Of a stretch of 64,000 nt of DNA, positions 22,660 to 34,827 are shown piece by piece; the stretch's first letter is position 1, and every line of letters begins with the position of its first letter. Source of the stretch: Eucalyptus grandis (taxonomy: Eukaryota; Streptophyta; Magnoliopsida; Myrtales; Myrtaceae). Where the stretch lies: positions 3,911,001-3,975,000 of the forward strand of contig NC_052622.1 in the NCBI RefSeq assembly GCF_016545825.1, read 5' to 3'. Both the position numbers and the translations under genes were made by a program. The notes beneath the pieces were generated by a model, which ran no database searches, had not been told where the DNA came from, and worked only from the letters and a program-made list of their open reading frames with translations.

Positions 22660-25600
22660 AACATGCTACATATGCTTTGTTTGATACGGGGGCGACGCAT
22701 TCGTTTGTAACTGATTAGTTTGTCAAGTTAGTTGAGTTATAATTGAAACCAAAACGGTCCTTAACATCTCCACCCCTATGAACAATAAGATGCTATCTAT
22801 TTTTGGTTGTCAAGGGTGTGAAATAGTTATTAATGGGCGAAAGGAATTGATAGATCTAACCATCATAGTTATGTGTGACTTTGATGTTATAATTGGAATG
22901 GATTGGCTCAATAAGCAACGAGCATGGTTTACTATTTTAGTAAGGGCATACAGTTCAATCCGATTGGTAGCTCTAGTTATGAGTTTATAGGACATAAGGT
23001 TGGATTGGCTACACCCTTCATTTCTTTGCTTAAGGTAGAGAAGTTGCTTGAGAAAGGTAGCTAAGACTATTTGGCAACAGTTAAGGATTTGACGATGGAG
23101 GAACCGAAGTTGGAGGATATCATTATAATACGAGAATTTGCGGCTGTCTTTTCAAAAGAATTGCTAGAATTGCCCCCAAAGTGGGAGATTGAGTTCGTAA
23201 TTGAGTTAGCCCCTAAGACAGAACCAATCCCAAGGGCATGGTATCGGATGTCGCTATCAGAGTTGAATGAGCTGAAAGTGCAAATACAAGAATTACTGGA
23301 TAAGGAATTCATTCGCCCTAGTGCATCGCCATGAGGAGCGCCTATGCTATTCGTAAAGAAAAGGGATGGATCGTTGCAATTTTGCATAGATTACCGACAG
23401 CTCAATCAAGTGACAATCAAGAACAAGTACCCATTGCCAAGGATAAACAACTTATTTGATCAACTTCAAGGAGCTTTGGTGTTCTCAAAGATAGACCTAA
23501 GAACAAGCTATCATTAACTAAGGATTAGGAATGAGGATATCCCAAAGATGGCATTTGAACGCGATACGGCCACTACGAGTTTACGATGATGCCATTTGGG
23601 TTAACTACCCCAGCTAATTTCATGGACCTAATGAATTGAGTATTTTAAGGAATATTTGGATCAGTTTGTCATAATCTTCATCGATGACATACTAGTGCAC
23701 TCAAGGAGCACGGAAGAGCATGAACGGCATCTAAAAATGGTATTACCGACCCTTTGAGAACATGCAATTTACGACAAGTTTAGTAAGTGCAAGTTTTGGC
23801 TTAACCAAGTCACATTTTGGGTCATGTGATATCAGGCAATGGAATTTCGGTGGATTCAACTAAGATCAAAGTGGTCATGAATTGGCCAAGACCTATGATA
23901 GTGATCGAAGTTCAGAGTTTTCTGGGACTAGCTAGCTATTACCGGTAATTCATGGAAAGATTCTCAAGAATAGCTAGCCAGTGATGAGATTGTCAAAGAA
24001 AAAAGTGAAGTTTGAATGGACGGATAAGTACAAGAAGAGTTTCCAAGAGCTTAAGCACAAGTTGACGACTGCCCCAATATTGACGATATCGTCCGGTCCT
24101 AGAAGATACGAGATCTACAGCGACGCTTCGTTTAAGGGATTGGGTTGCAACTTGATGCAACATGAAAGGGTTGTAGCCTATCCATCTAGGCAATTAAGGC
24201 CACATGAGCATAACTATCCGATGCACAACGTGGAGTTGACAGCAATTATCTTCACTTTGAAGATTTGAGACGCTACCTGTGTGGGAAAAAGTTCATGATC
24301 TACACCAACCATCAAAGTTTGAAGTACATATTCTCACAAAAGGAATTGAATATGAGACAAATGCATTAGATGTAACTTCTCAAGGATTACAACTGTGACA
24401 TCTTATATCATCTTGAGAAGGCCAACAAGTTAGCAAATGCACTTAGTTGAAAGTCATAAATTACACAAATGATGGTTCAAGAGTGGATACTTCTCGAAAG
24501 TATAGGGGATTTAGATTTCAAGTTCGAGATGGGTCATCTTTCTAGTCTTATGGCTACTCTTCGAATCAAATTCGAAGTGCAAATCAGGATTAAAACCTCG
24601 CAATTGATGGATCCAGAAATCCAAAAGATTGTGCAAGGAAGCCCTAAGAAGAGGAACCCAAATTTCTAAGTGACGGATGATGGGATATAGAGATTCCGAG
24701 GACGGCTATGTGTGCCTGACAATGCGGAACTCAAAGAAGAGATTTTGATGGATACCCACCGAAGCAACTATAGCATCCATCCTGGTAGTACAAAGATCTA
24801 CAAGAGTCTTCGGTAGTATTATTGGTAGAATGGCATGAAGGCTGACGTCGCAAGACACATGGCAAAGTGTTTGACATGCCAACAAGTAAAAGCCTAACAC
24901 TGCAAACTTGATGGACTGCTATGACCGTTGGAGATCCCAAAATGGAAATGGGCGCATATCACAATGGACTTCGTGATGGGACTACCAAGGAGTCAGAGAG
25001 GTAATGATTCCATTTGCATTATGGTTGATCGACTGACTAAGTTAGCCCACTTCATCGCAATAAGAAAGGATTATGCCATGTATAGGTATGTCAAGCTGTA
25101 CATATTTTGGAAAATCTTATAGACGGCTATGGGAACGAAACTACAGTTCAGAACAAGTTATCATCCGCAGACTGATGGACAATTCGAGAGAACGATCCAA
25201 ACTCTCGAGGATATGCTACAAGCCTGTGTTATACATTTCGAAGGAGGATGAGAATACCAACTGTAACTCGTTGAGTTCACATACAACAATACTTATCAAT
25301 AGAGTATTGGAATGGCACCTTTTGACATATTGTACAAACATGCCTGTAGAACGCCCATATGTTAGGATGAGGTCGAAGAAGGGAAAATTACAGGCCCCGA
25401 ACTAGTGTAATAATCTGTGAATGCAATCCAGATCATTCAAGAAAGGTTAAAAACAGCCCAAAGTCACCAGAAGAGCTATGCGGACAAATGATGGAGACCT
25501 CTGGAGTTTCAAGTTGGCGATCACGTTTTCCTCAAAGTGTCGCTAATAAGTGATACAACCCATTTTGGCAAGAAAGGGAAGCTAAGCCCCAAATTCGTAG

Positions 25601-25970
25601 GACCCTTTGAAATTCTGGAAAGAATTGAGACTTTAGCCCACTTGTTGGCACTACCACTAAATCTTGCCCGAGTTCATAACATGTTCCATGTTTCCATGTT
25701 AAGAAAGTATGAACCAAACCCGATGCATGTGCTAAGTTATGAGGAGATCAAGGTGGACGATAAAGTGACGTACGTCAAGTAGCTAGTGTAAGTTGTGGAC
25801 AGAAAAGAACGGGTGTTATGCAATAAAGTCATTCCCTTACTCAAACTCGTTTGGTAGTATCATAGCACCGAGGGAGCGACTTGGGAAAGCGAGGACATTA
25901 TGCGAAGCTAGTACCCCCATTTGTTTGAAGAAGTGGTTGATCCTACAAATTTCAAGGACAAATTTCTTTA
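22660..25970 (+). pseudogene. Gypsy pol: protease, RT, RNase H, integrase, chromodomain-like tail, degenerate
   Basis: Protease shows FDTGATHSFV at about 22678 and VIIGMDWL near 22890. RT begins near 23140; readable motifs are [10 protein letters not shown] (23349), [18 protein letters not shown] (23393) and FIDDILVHS around 23680, the catalytic box. RNase H is at 23981-24268 (SDASFKGLG, with HNVELTAI as the Glu motif). The integrase zinc-binding and core regions lie at 24750-25080 (CLTCQQVKA, WAHITMDFVMGLPRS). The carboxyl end has RVHNMFHVSMLRKY and then a chromodomain-like piece (STEGATWESEDIMR, about 25870). In-frame stops occur in every domain. Confidence 0.85.
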
Positions 25971-25980
25971 AGGGGGAAGA
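25971..25980 (+). other. Polypurine tract of the gypsy element
   Basis: AGGGGGAAGA sits two bases before the right LTR start (TGTGACATTC at 25983). It is the plus-strand primer site expected here. Confidence 0.75.
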
Positions 25981-25982
25981 AC

Positions 25983-28368
25983 TGTGACATTCTCGTTTCG
26001 ACTCGGCTTTTCAAAATGGAATTATTTCGGCAAGCGATTGTAAGACAAGATTGTCTTGAGGATTGATAGACCATGAGGGCATTGAAAAAGACCATTTTTG
26101 GGTGAAAACTCAGTTTTTCATCGATAATGATGTACAAGTATGAAAAAGTGGAAACAGGCCACGAATGGGGACTCGATGGGCCTGAGCCCAAGTGGGCGGC
26201 CCAAGACCCACATGCCCAAGGGGTGGGCAACTAAGGGAGGCCCATGGGCCCTTCAAGCCCATCAAGCCCTCTTTTGGCAAGATCTTAGCATTTAATGCAA
26301 CCAAGTACATGAATAGTGTATGAATAGTATGGGATATTGATGAAGTGACCTAAATGCCATTCCATTGAACTAAGGGCAAAAGGACAAAGTTGGAAGAAGG
26401 GCAAGGAAGGGGTGGCACATGCTTGTGGGCGGCAAAAGAGAGGAGTTTGAAGCCAAGCTATTCCACCTACCTAGTCTAGACCTAAAGCTATGTGCTCAAG
26501 TGTTTAATCCCCTTATTAATGCTTAGATTTTGCTTATTCCATAAGCCACTTTTGATTGACAGGAGCCCAAGAGATTTGATGGGAATTAATTGGGACTTGA
26601 CATCACACTTTCTCTCCTCTCTTCCTTTCCCCACCGCTAGCTCCCTTTCTCTCTCACCCTCATTCTCTCTCATTTCCTCACTTGGAATTTTCAAAACTCT
26701 CTCTCTCTCTCTCTCCCCCTAGCCTTAGCCGAACCCCACACTTCCAATTCTCTCTTTTGCAAGCTTGTTCTTCATTTTTCTTTCCTCTTGTTTTCCTCAC
26801 TAACGACCATCCATCGAACCCTCGACGCTGGACCACCCTTTGCACCGCCGAGCCGCTGCTCAAAGTTGACCGACTAGCCTCCTCAAGACCTATTCGGTGC
26901 TGTGCAACCCTCACCCATGCTCCCTCTCGCTCATTTCTTCTCTAGTCTGGTTCCTCATAAAACCTGGAGGCTATACTAACATCGAACCGCCGTCGAACCA
27001 CCGCCATGCGACATGATGACATATGGCAAATGATGTTACATATCGCATGGGTATCACATTAGTTAATTGAGAAAGATAAGAAATAAATTGTGCAGTAGTA
27101 TGCCCATGTGATCACCTAAGATCCTAATGCATTTTACACGAGATGTGAATATGTCTTGATGCATTTTACGTGGGACAATACCCAATTAAGTTTGGATGCC
27201 CCCAAGTCAATAAGATGTCGTTCGTGGATAGATTTAGGAATGAAGCTCCTTACAAGAATGATCATCCTAATGCATTTTACGCAAGACAGTATCATGCTTG
27301 ATGGGGCGAGACGCTGCCCAATTACGCCAGATGATTACAAACCTTTGGGTTGGCCTTGAGTCCTGAGTGGCCGTAATAATATGGACATATTTGTATGGAA
27401 AGTGCATGAGATTCGTACGTGTTAAGGTTCAGATTATTACATGGCATGAGTGCATGATTTGAACCATAATGCGCACTCATATGTTTGGCTCAGGAGCATA
27501 GATTATATGTTATGGAATTTCCTATGCATCTATATAGATGGCCTTAAATAATAGATTTGTTATTATGTGAATAGTGAGGGTAAAGCGAGAGGAGCATTGC
27601 CATGTCTTGTCATCGATAGATAATTACTTGTTTAGAACACTTCCGAGCCGAACGGCTTCCCTACACGAGGTCTAGGGAGTTCACTCATTGAGTTATCTTA
27701 TATTTGTTTGTTGAATGTTTATAGGCCCTAGAAATAGCTAAGTCGTTCTGTCAAATACGATTTGGCCTCCCCGTTGAGTACAGTCAAGAGGTGACAAAGT
27801 ATCCTGTACCGGGAGGGGCTGATGTGCATTACACGTGTTACGTCATGATCATCTAGATCAATGAAGGTCTACCTAATCTCGTGCCATACCGATTCGTGGC
27901 CTGGTATTTTTGGGTGGGCAACAAGAGCCATGGTCCCATCCACGGCTTCGACGGTCTACCAAGTGTCGAAGGCTCAAGAGGAAGCATCACTGAGATGCCA
28001 AAGACAAGGACATCCCCGATGGGGAAGTGTCCAACCCCGAGCTGATCGTTGAGCCGAAGCCATGGATCTCGAAAGCCATTGAGGCTTAGGTAGTAGTGGG
28101 GTTGCTAACACTTTTTGAACCATTCTTGTAGTATTAGAGGCATAGGCATACCCCAAGCCCTTTTGAAGGTACACACACACACACACACACATGATTATGT
28201 TTTTAGCTATCCCTGTTGAATGATGATTGGACATTTGTTTACGTTTCCACTTGTGTGTTTTATCATTATTGCAAATTGGGTCGGCAACAACTCTTGGGAC
28301 ATCGCAATCAAACAACCATAGGAATGAAAGTGAATGGTGTCCCGCTCGAAGCAGGTCATGGTGTGACA
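25983..28368 (+). repeat. Right LTR of the gypsy element
   Basis: It aligns to the left LTR along its length except for about 0.8 kb missing between 27010 and 27015 (equivalent to about 19160-19930 in the left). It starts TGTGACATTC and ends GGTGTGACA. The internal CA-repeat is at 28173-28192. Divergence between the LTRs is obvious to the eye, so the insertion is old. Confidence 0.85.
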
Positions 28369-29460
28369 TTACTCGATATGAGGAGCTGAACTTCGATGAA
28401 CACTGCAACGTTGATAGTCGTGAAAAGTGATATCCATATGACAATTCACAAGATTTTGGTGATTGTCGCTACATACACTTAGATTTATAAGGACCTTCTC
28501 AAGTTCCTTCCAAGGATGGTGCTAGATACGTGTTGTCATTTATTGATAACCTTTTGAATAAAGTCTGAATTTGTCTTCTTAAACATAAGTAGAGGTACTT
28601 GGTCAGTTCAAGTTGCGGAAGGCAATGATGGAAAAGTAGATAGGAAGGAAGATCATGTTCCTAAGAGCTAATAAAGGATAGGAATCTATTGTGAAAAGCT
28701 TACCTGATTTTGTGCAAAGGAAGGCATAATGAATGGAGTCATAGAAACCGAAAAATGAAATTTCATTGTAAAGAACTCACTCTTTACTCTTCAACGCTAG
28801 ACTAAATAAAGATTTTCGGGCGGATGTAGTGTATACTGCTTGTTGTTTAGTGAACAGATCACCATCACTAGCAATCGATTGGAACACTCTTGAGGAAACA
28901 TGGTCAAGTAAACCTGTCGAATATAGCGGGCTGAGAATGTTCGGTTGCCCTACTTATGCTCGTGTAAATGATGGCACACTCGAGCCAAGAGCAAAGATAT
29001 GCATGTTCCTAAGCTATGTTCATGGGGTGAAAAGGTACAAAAAGTGGTGCACTAAAGAAGATTAACCCGAATTTATGTTCGGCAGAGAAGTTAGCTATGA
29101 CGAATGAACTCTATTTCATCAGAGAAGCGAGCGATTGATTGTAGAGAACAATCTGGATGGTATTTAGAAACAAGTGGAGGTTTGGGGAGAGCTTAGAGAT
29201 GTTTAAGTTCGATAGATGTGACGGTGTCTACAAAGCCACCGGATTTTATAGCAGTTACTAGTGGTTCCGAGGTCACAGTTGATGAAACTTCAAAGTACTT
29301 TGTAGAGGTGGATGAGATAGAGTAACGGTTGTGTCCAAATATTGAAATGGATAATTTGGATGCAGTTGAGATAGCTTCAGGTATGCGATGCAGGGAATGA
29401 AGGCTATTGAAATGTTGCGAGTGACTTGGAGGAGTTATGTTGGGAAAGTGTTAAAGAGCA
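28369..29460 (+). pseudogene. Copia pol, right part (integrase), truncated
   Basis: It continues the copia frame that stopped at 18151: EELNFDEHCNV (28377 onward), then GPSQVPSKDGARYVLSFID at about 28495-28550, the integrase core start. The 28829-29065 frame has CCLVNRSPSLAIDWNTLEE and VEYSGLRMFGCPTYARV, the integrase carboxyl region. The reverse transcriptase, RNase H and right LTR are not found, so the 3' half is deleted. Confidence 0.75.
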
Positions 29461-30708
29461 GTGAATACTTTCTTCTTCTTTTTTCGAAATGAAAAGTATA
29501 TAACCATCGTTTTTACTTTCTGTTACGAATTCTCAATCACCAAGAGCTTGAAAGCCCTCATATTTAATAACAGCTGAGAATGTTTGTCACAAGAGAATCT
29601 TGCTTGCGGTAAAATTCCAAGTGATGGAATTTCAACTTTGCTTTTGGGTACGATTTTCAGATAGAGGAATCAGTTTAGAGACTTTTCACTCTGAATTTCC
29701 TCCACTTTTAGTCGCCTAACTTTCTCATGAAAAATCGTAACTCTAGCTTTTTCTATTATATAGTTAATATTTGTCTAAAAAGATAATACAGCAGCCATAC
29801 TCTGCAAATGTTATTTTAGCTTCATTTGTCCATGTCATACTGAGTTAGGAGTTCATATTTACGAAATAACCATGCTTATATGACACTAAATTGCTCCTGA
29901 ATTTGAATTATTCTCCTTTTGGGCAAACCTACATTTAGATTATTAGGAATAATGCTATATGTACATTGGTGATCAATTTCCTTACCACAATTGTCTAAAT
30001 TACGACGCTCTGTGTCATATTTATTATACGTGTTATACTTGTTATTCCGTAGGAATTCCCGGTCAAATTCGTCTGATTAATGCGCGAAGCCCGACTTATC
30101 ACTCTGCAAGCAATTGAATTGATCTTTAGGCACATGAACCTCCCAACAAAGGGAACGATGGCGCTATCAAGACAAGCTCCACAAAGATTTTAAGGCGTAC
30201 TCTCACTCTCTAATGCAAAGCAAAAATTCAAATGAATGATTAAACAAAAGGAAAGGAGTGAAAAAAGAGAAAGCCTGTTTGAGAATCAAATTCTCTTGTA
30301 CTCACCTTGGCAAAGTCTCCTTGACTGTCATTGAGTTCATCTAATGAGCCGATGCTTTATCAGACATACACATAATCTTTTTAAAGTCCCTGAAAATTTC
30401 TATCTGTACATTGCAAAATGCCTCTCTTCCATATACCCACTCAAACACTTCCGAACTCAAAAGCCCGAAAAACGCATGAAGCTTTGAGAGCTTTATGATT
30501 GATTATATATGTGACGACCCTTAAGCACCGATTTGTCAATAAAATTGGCCAACTAGATACTTTGACGAAGGCACTGCATCTTGGTCTCCTTTCAGCTTTA
30601 AGGTTTTACCTCGCGACAAAAACTGGTAGTTGGCAGACGTTCAGGGGCATCATCTGGTACTATATGACATCGATCCGACATGTGTTGACGCCTTAATGAT
30701 GAACGGAG
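29461..30708. other. Intergenic, downstream of the CBL gene
   Basis: AT-rich with stops in all frames. No repeat pair or gene is recognised apart from what may be the CBL 3' untranslated region just below 30709. Confidence 0.5.
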
Positions 30709-32655
30709 TCATACTTGTGAATCTTGAGACACAGAGCTCAATATGAAACTGGGAAATGCCAAAGTTATATCCCTGCAAAAGGTGCAAAAGAAAGAGTCGT
30801 ACCATATCACTCCTGCAGAGTAATCCTGTTGACGATGCACAGCTCGACATGACCAGAGACAGATGTTTAGTAGAGACTGTTTCCGGATTATCTTTTTCTT
30901 TAGATGGGGTTAAAATCTTAAAGTAGAGAGAGAGAGAGAGACTGTTCCTCGCATTGATTTGACCTATAAGTTAATCTCGATCAGGTTTACATACTTTAGG
31001 TACGGAAGAGTCATGTTCCTTATCAGAGAAGGATTCTTCAACACAAAGTCCTTCCACTCTTCCTGATCAATCCTTCCATCGTGTTTTGTATCGGCTTCCC
31101 TAAATGCCTGTCAATTGAACAACCAGTTTCAGAATGATTGAAGTACCGAGCCGACGATAGTTACACATTAAAGTTGAGTACCACACCTTATCCACGATCG
31201 TTTCCACGACATCCTCCGTGAGTACCAAATCTGATTCATGAAGAAGTGCCATTACCATTTCCTTCAACTGTAAATTGAAACCACTACAAAAGAAATTAGG
31301 AACAGTTCGAGTATATTCATGAGATGTCCATGCAACAGCAGAAAGAAAGGAGATTCCATCCTCACCTCCTCTGGCTCGATATATCCTGTTTGCCTCAAGT
31401 CATACAACCTGAAAGCAACTGCAGAAAGGTCTCACAACTCAGATATCATTTCGCTACTCATGTGAACATTATGTTCCAACATGAAAAAGGAAGTCAAATT
31501 AAATTTTATTGAAAATTAGAAGAAGAAAAACTGCATAATGGGAACAAAAGAAAAAAAGAGGAGATATATTTGAAGTTTTCTTACATGCAATCTTGTCTTC
31601 CATTGGTGCGTTCGGGTGAAAGACACCGAGTGATCTCACGAATTCACCAAACTCAATAACCCCATTTCCCTTCATATCGAACAAAGCAAATATCTGGAAT
31701 ATATGATACCCATGGTTCATATATATTAGCAGGGAAAAAGAAAAAGGCATTACTCTAGTGAATGATCAAAATCACAAAAAGTTGTGCGTGGCACTTTATA
31801 AGTTCAAAATATTTAAGATCCCATGTCCTTTTTTTTTCTTTATCTAATTGGGATGATTAATTGTATTAGATTACACCACATAAATGAAGTAAAAAGATCT
31901 CCATCGAATCGAAGTGAGCCTATATTACATACCCTGTCGGCAAAAAGATTTCTGCAATTTCGGTTCTGGAAAAGTGCTAGCTGAAACTCTTCCTGCTCAA
32001 AATACAGCACAATAGCAATTTTAAGTAGCAGAAACAAGTGCACCATCAAACTTATCAATGACTTGTGATCACGCAACACTAGACTAGATGAAGACAACCC
32101 AGAAAGCGACAACTGATAGGCAAAAGGAAAGAGATTTCATTCAAGTATCAAATGCAGGTTTGAAGCATACCTTGTGAATAACCCCATCGACAATAATTGA
32201 ACTGCTTAATTTCTTGAAGAGCACATATAAGGCCTCAACTTCGCTTGCAGTAACTGCATTTAAGAAACATAAATGGTCAAACTGACGAAGGCAGGTAGCA
32301 TCACAGTTAATTTACCATATGACTTTATCAAAGAATTTATGAGTAACACTTTCTCCATCTGTCCCTGATGAAAGTAATTCTGGATGTGCACAAAAGGAGC
32401 ATATGACTTGCCCTATTGGATGAACAAGCGCTCGAGAATAGACAGATTAAAATTGAATCGGGGAAAAAAGTCCTGGTTACACTAAAGCTTCATGAGAACA
32501 ACCTAAAAAAAGAAGAAGAGAACAATCTTGAGGGAAGTATATGCAGAAACTTAACATCTAAAGGATTGGCGCTTACAAGGTGTTGCAGTAGCAAGAATGT
32601 TAGGCTCTTCATATCCAGGTGTTCGTGCAAAACTCTTTGAAGTAATGCAACCCAT
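30709..32655 (-). CDS. CBL4-like: Calcineurin B-like Ca2+ sensor, CBL4/SOS3-like (complete gene, 8 exons)
   Basis: Exons on the minus strand are 32655-32577, 32253-32171, 31992-31933, 31693-31585, 31418-31366, 31267-31187, 31107-30995 and 30772-30709. All introns are GT-AG and the joined frame is 642 bp, giving 213 aa, close to the usual 210-225. The amino end is MGCITSK, the myristoylation and acylation signal. Residues 75-94 read [22 protein letters not shown]-hand 1 (about 43-56) is the non-canonical CBL type. EF2 spans D80-E91, EF3 D117-E128 ([12 protein letters not shown]) and EF4 D161-E172 ([12 protein letters not shown]). The tail has the FPSF motif (199-202), whose Ser is the CIPK phosphorylation site in the family. 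CBLs carry Ca2+ signals to CIPK kinases at membranes; CBL4 with CIPK24 activates the Na+/H+ antiporter SOS1. CBL5 or CBL8 remain possible. No lesion is seen. Confidence 0.9.
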
Positions 32656-32882
32656 GACAATCACTTACCTTGTGCTATTTCCAGATACATCTGCCAGATC
32701 AAAACGAGGAAACTGTCAAGCAACACCTGCCAATGCCGATTCACAGGAGAATGAGATGCTGCAAGATGCTGATTCAGCTCAATTTGGAGATAAAAATATT
32801 TTCTTTTACTGCTTAGACTTTCAGTGCACTCAATTGCTCTTCTTAGACCATGAAAGAGATTGCGCCCTACTGGTGCCATGGG

Positions 32883-32890
32883 TTTCATTT
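32883..32890. repeat. 8-bp target duplication of the MITE, left
   Basis: TTTCATTT pairs with TTTCATTA at 33616-33623, one mismatch. The length fits the hAT superfamily. Confidence 0.65.
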
Positions 32891-33615
32891 AAGGGTGTGC
32901 AACCAAACCGGTTCTACTCTGGAACTGGACCGGACCATTTGAAAAACAAGTCCAGGGACCCGTTTCCATTGAAACCGGTCCAGGAACAAGTTCCAAATTT
33001 TTTGAACTGGTTATAATCGGTATAGGAACAGGTTCTGAGTGAATACTCAACTAGGTTATGGACCGGACCGCCCTATTTTGGAACTGCTTTCAGAACTGGT
33101 TTTATAAGCTAAAAAGCCAAAACTCTAATTTCTTTTTCTCCTAAATTCTAACCTCAGGACTCCTTTGTCCTTTGTCCTTCCTTGGAACTCCTCATCAGTC
33201 TTTCCCTTCCCTAATTTTGTATGTATGCATGGGAAATGGAGTTTTATAATTTATATTTTATGTTGTGTTTGGACTTTTTATCATTTATAGTTGTACGTGA
33301 CTATGCAATCATCTTATGGATTATTGTTTTTGGTGGATTAGGACTTTTGTTATTCATCTTTTACTTTGAATCATTCCGTTACTCATAGTCTCATATGATT
33401 TTGCTGTAAAAAATGAACCAAAAAAAGGAACAAAAAAATGAAACAGATTCTCGGGTAAACCCTAGAACCGGATAGGAAAAATAGGATAGGTTCCAGAATC
33501 AGTTCCAAGCAAAGAAGGTAGGTTTTAGGGTCTAAAAACTGGGAACCGGTTATAACAGGATAGGTTTCATGTTCCAACTCTAGAACCTACCTACCATGAA
33601 ACCAATCACCCCCTG
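32891..33615. mobile_element. hAT-type MITE (non-autonomous)
   Basis: It starts AAGGGTGTGCAACCAAACC and ends GGAACCAATCACCCCCTG-like text; the complement of the right end (CAGGGGGTGATTGG) is a degenerate inverted copy of the left. The body is rich in GGAACCGGTT, CCGGACC and TTCCAGAATC words. The paralogous locus near 445-470 lacks it, so it inserted after the duplication. No open frame for a transposase is present. Confidence 0.75.
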
Positions 33616-34270
33616 TTTCATTAGTCAATACTCAACTGCATGGTACACCAAATTCAAGAATGGAAGTTTTCTACTCTAGGTAGGCATAAACTGTTCTACT
33701 TGGACTCAAACATGGTGTCTGGGAGGCTTAGTCCTCTATGTTTTAGCATGTCTGACGGGTGGACTCAGTACGTGGATGTGTAAAACTTGAGTGCTAGAAC
33801 TGGGTCATAGGAAAACATAAAATCAATATGCATTGTCGCTATTGGTAAGCAGAATATAAGTAAAGGTTCAAAATTTTATGGGACATTGGATCATCATACC
33901 TCAAATTTCAAATAATCTTTCAACCTAGTTATGGTGATTTGGACTGTAGCGGGTTTGCCATGAGACACAACCTTAGCAAATTTTGAGCTCAACATGAAGT
34001 TCCCCATACCCGCACCCACCCATTTCTTATACTGGTCACTTTTATGATGAGTCGTGGAAAACTCTTGGGACACAAAAAGGATAAAAAAAAAAAAAGACTA
34101 GAAAATTGTCGAAAGAGCATTGTTGCTTTGATTCATTTGCTGATTAGTATTTGAACGTTTGCTATCATGTATTCACCGTTGATAGCAAGCAGCAGCATTA
34201 GTAAATCACCAAATTAAAGGTCAAGAGCACAACCTGCCTAAAGCTTCTATATTAGAGAAACTATGAGTCT

Positions 34271-34827
34271 ATGAAGATGGGACATGATTAACAGGTTCTT
34301 TTAGATATCCTCGATGCAGACAGTTCAGGTCAATTTAGTTGAGAAGTGCACAAAAAAGCACAATGCAAGTGGCTCAAGACAAATGTACAAAAACTGAAGC
34401 ATCACGATGTAATTGACCGTCCTAAAATATCAAAATTCTGACATATATATCCAGTAAAGAGAAATATGTAGGCCACAAGGTTGAGAGAAGCAGCTATGCA
34501 CAGGAAGAGCATACAAGTGATTACAGAATTGCAATTTTACAGATAATGTACTACAGACAAGAATATTCAAAAAATTGAAACATTAAAATTCATCCGAGGA
34601 ATCATTGTGAGCTGTACACGAAAATCTGTCTCACGAGGAAGAGATTCATTCAAAGAATTCCCACGTTTTCGTTATCCATTAAACCGTTGACATGGGATAA
34701 AAATAACCTTTGAACTTTTTCCTCATTGGACCACAAACCCAATACGCGGAGGCAGATTCCTTGAACTAATTTTAGCAGATTTTTTTTTTCTTAAAAGAAC
34801 ACGTCGCTGTTAAGATAGCAAGACGAA
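34271..34827. other. Intergenic, no gene seen
   Basis: AT-rich DNA with no clear frame. It is absent from the segment A side, where the promoter-like block follows almost directly. It is therefore an insertion here or a deletion there. Confidence 0.4.

Larger units (their letters stand above)
18152..28368 (+). mobile_element. Ty3/gypsy chromovirus-type retrotransposon (Tekay/Del-like), degenerate
   Basis: A 10.2-kb element with LTRs at 18152-21384 and 25983-28368 and a 4.6-kb interior. Flanking TTATT (18147-18151) and TTACT (28369-28373) are a probable 5-bp target duplication with one change. The interior reads gag, protease, RT, RNase H, integrase and a chromodomain-like tail, the gypsy order. 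Many stops and frameshifts show it is dead. It lies inside a copia element in the same orientation. The Tekay/Del assignment rests on the long LTRs and the carboxyl-terminal sequence type. Confidence 0.88.
32430..34270. repeat. Duplicated segment B, upstream of the complete CBL gene
   Basis: This is the partner of segment A (1-975 plus 6871-7000). It includes exon 1 and about 900 bp of upstream DNA once the hAT-type insertion is discounted. The upstream sequence carries pyrimidine and AT tracts but no obvious TATA motif close to the ATG. A 5' intron or untranslated exon may exist. Confidence 0.8.

Noticed and set aside
32597..33016. 139-codon plus-strand frame
   Set aside because: It is antisense to CBL exon 1 and runs into the hAT-type MITE. 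It is a shadow.
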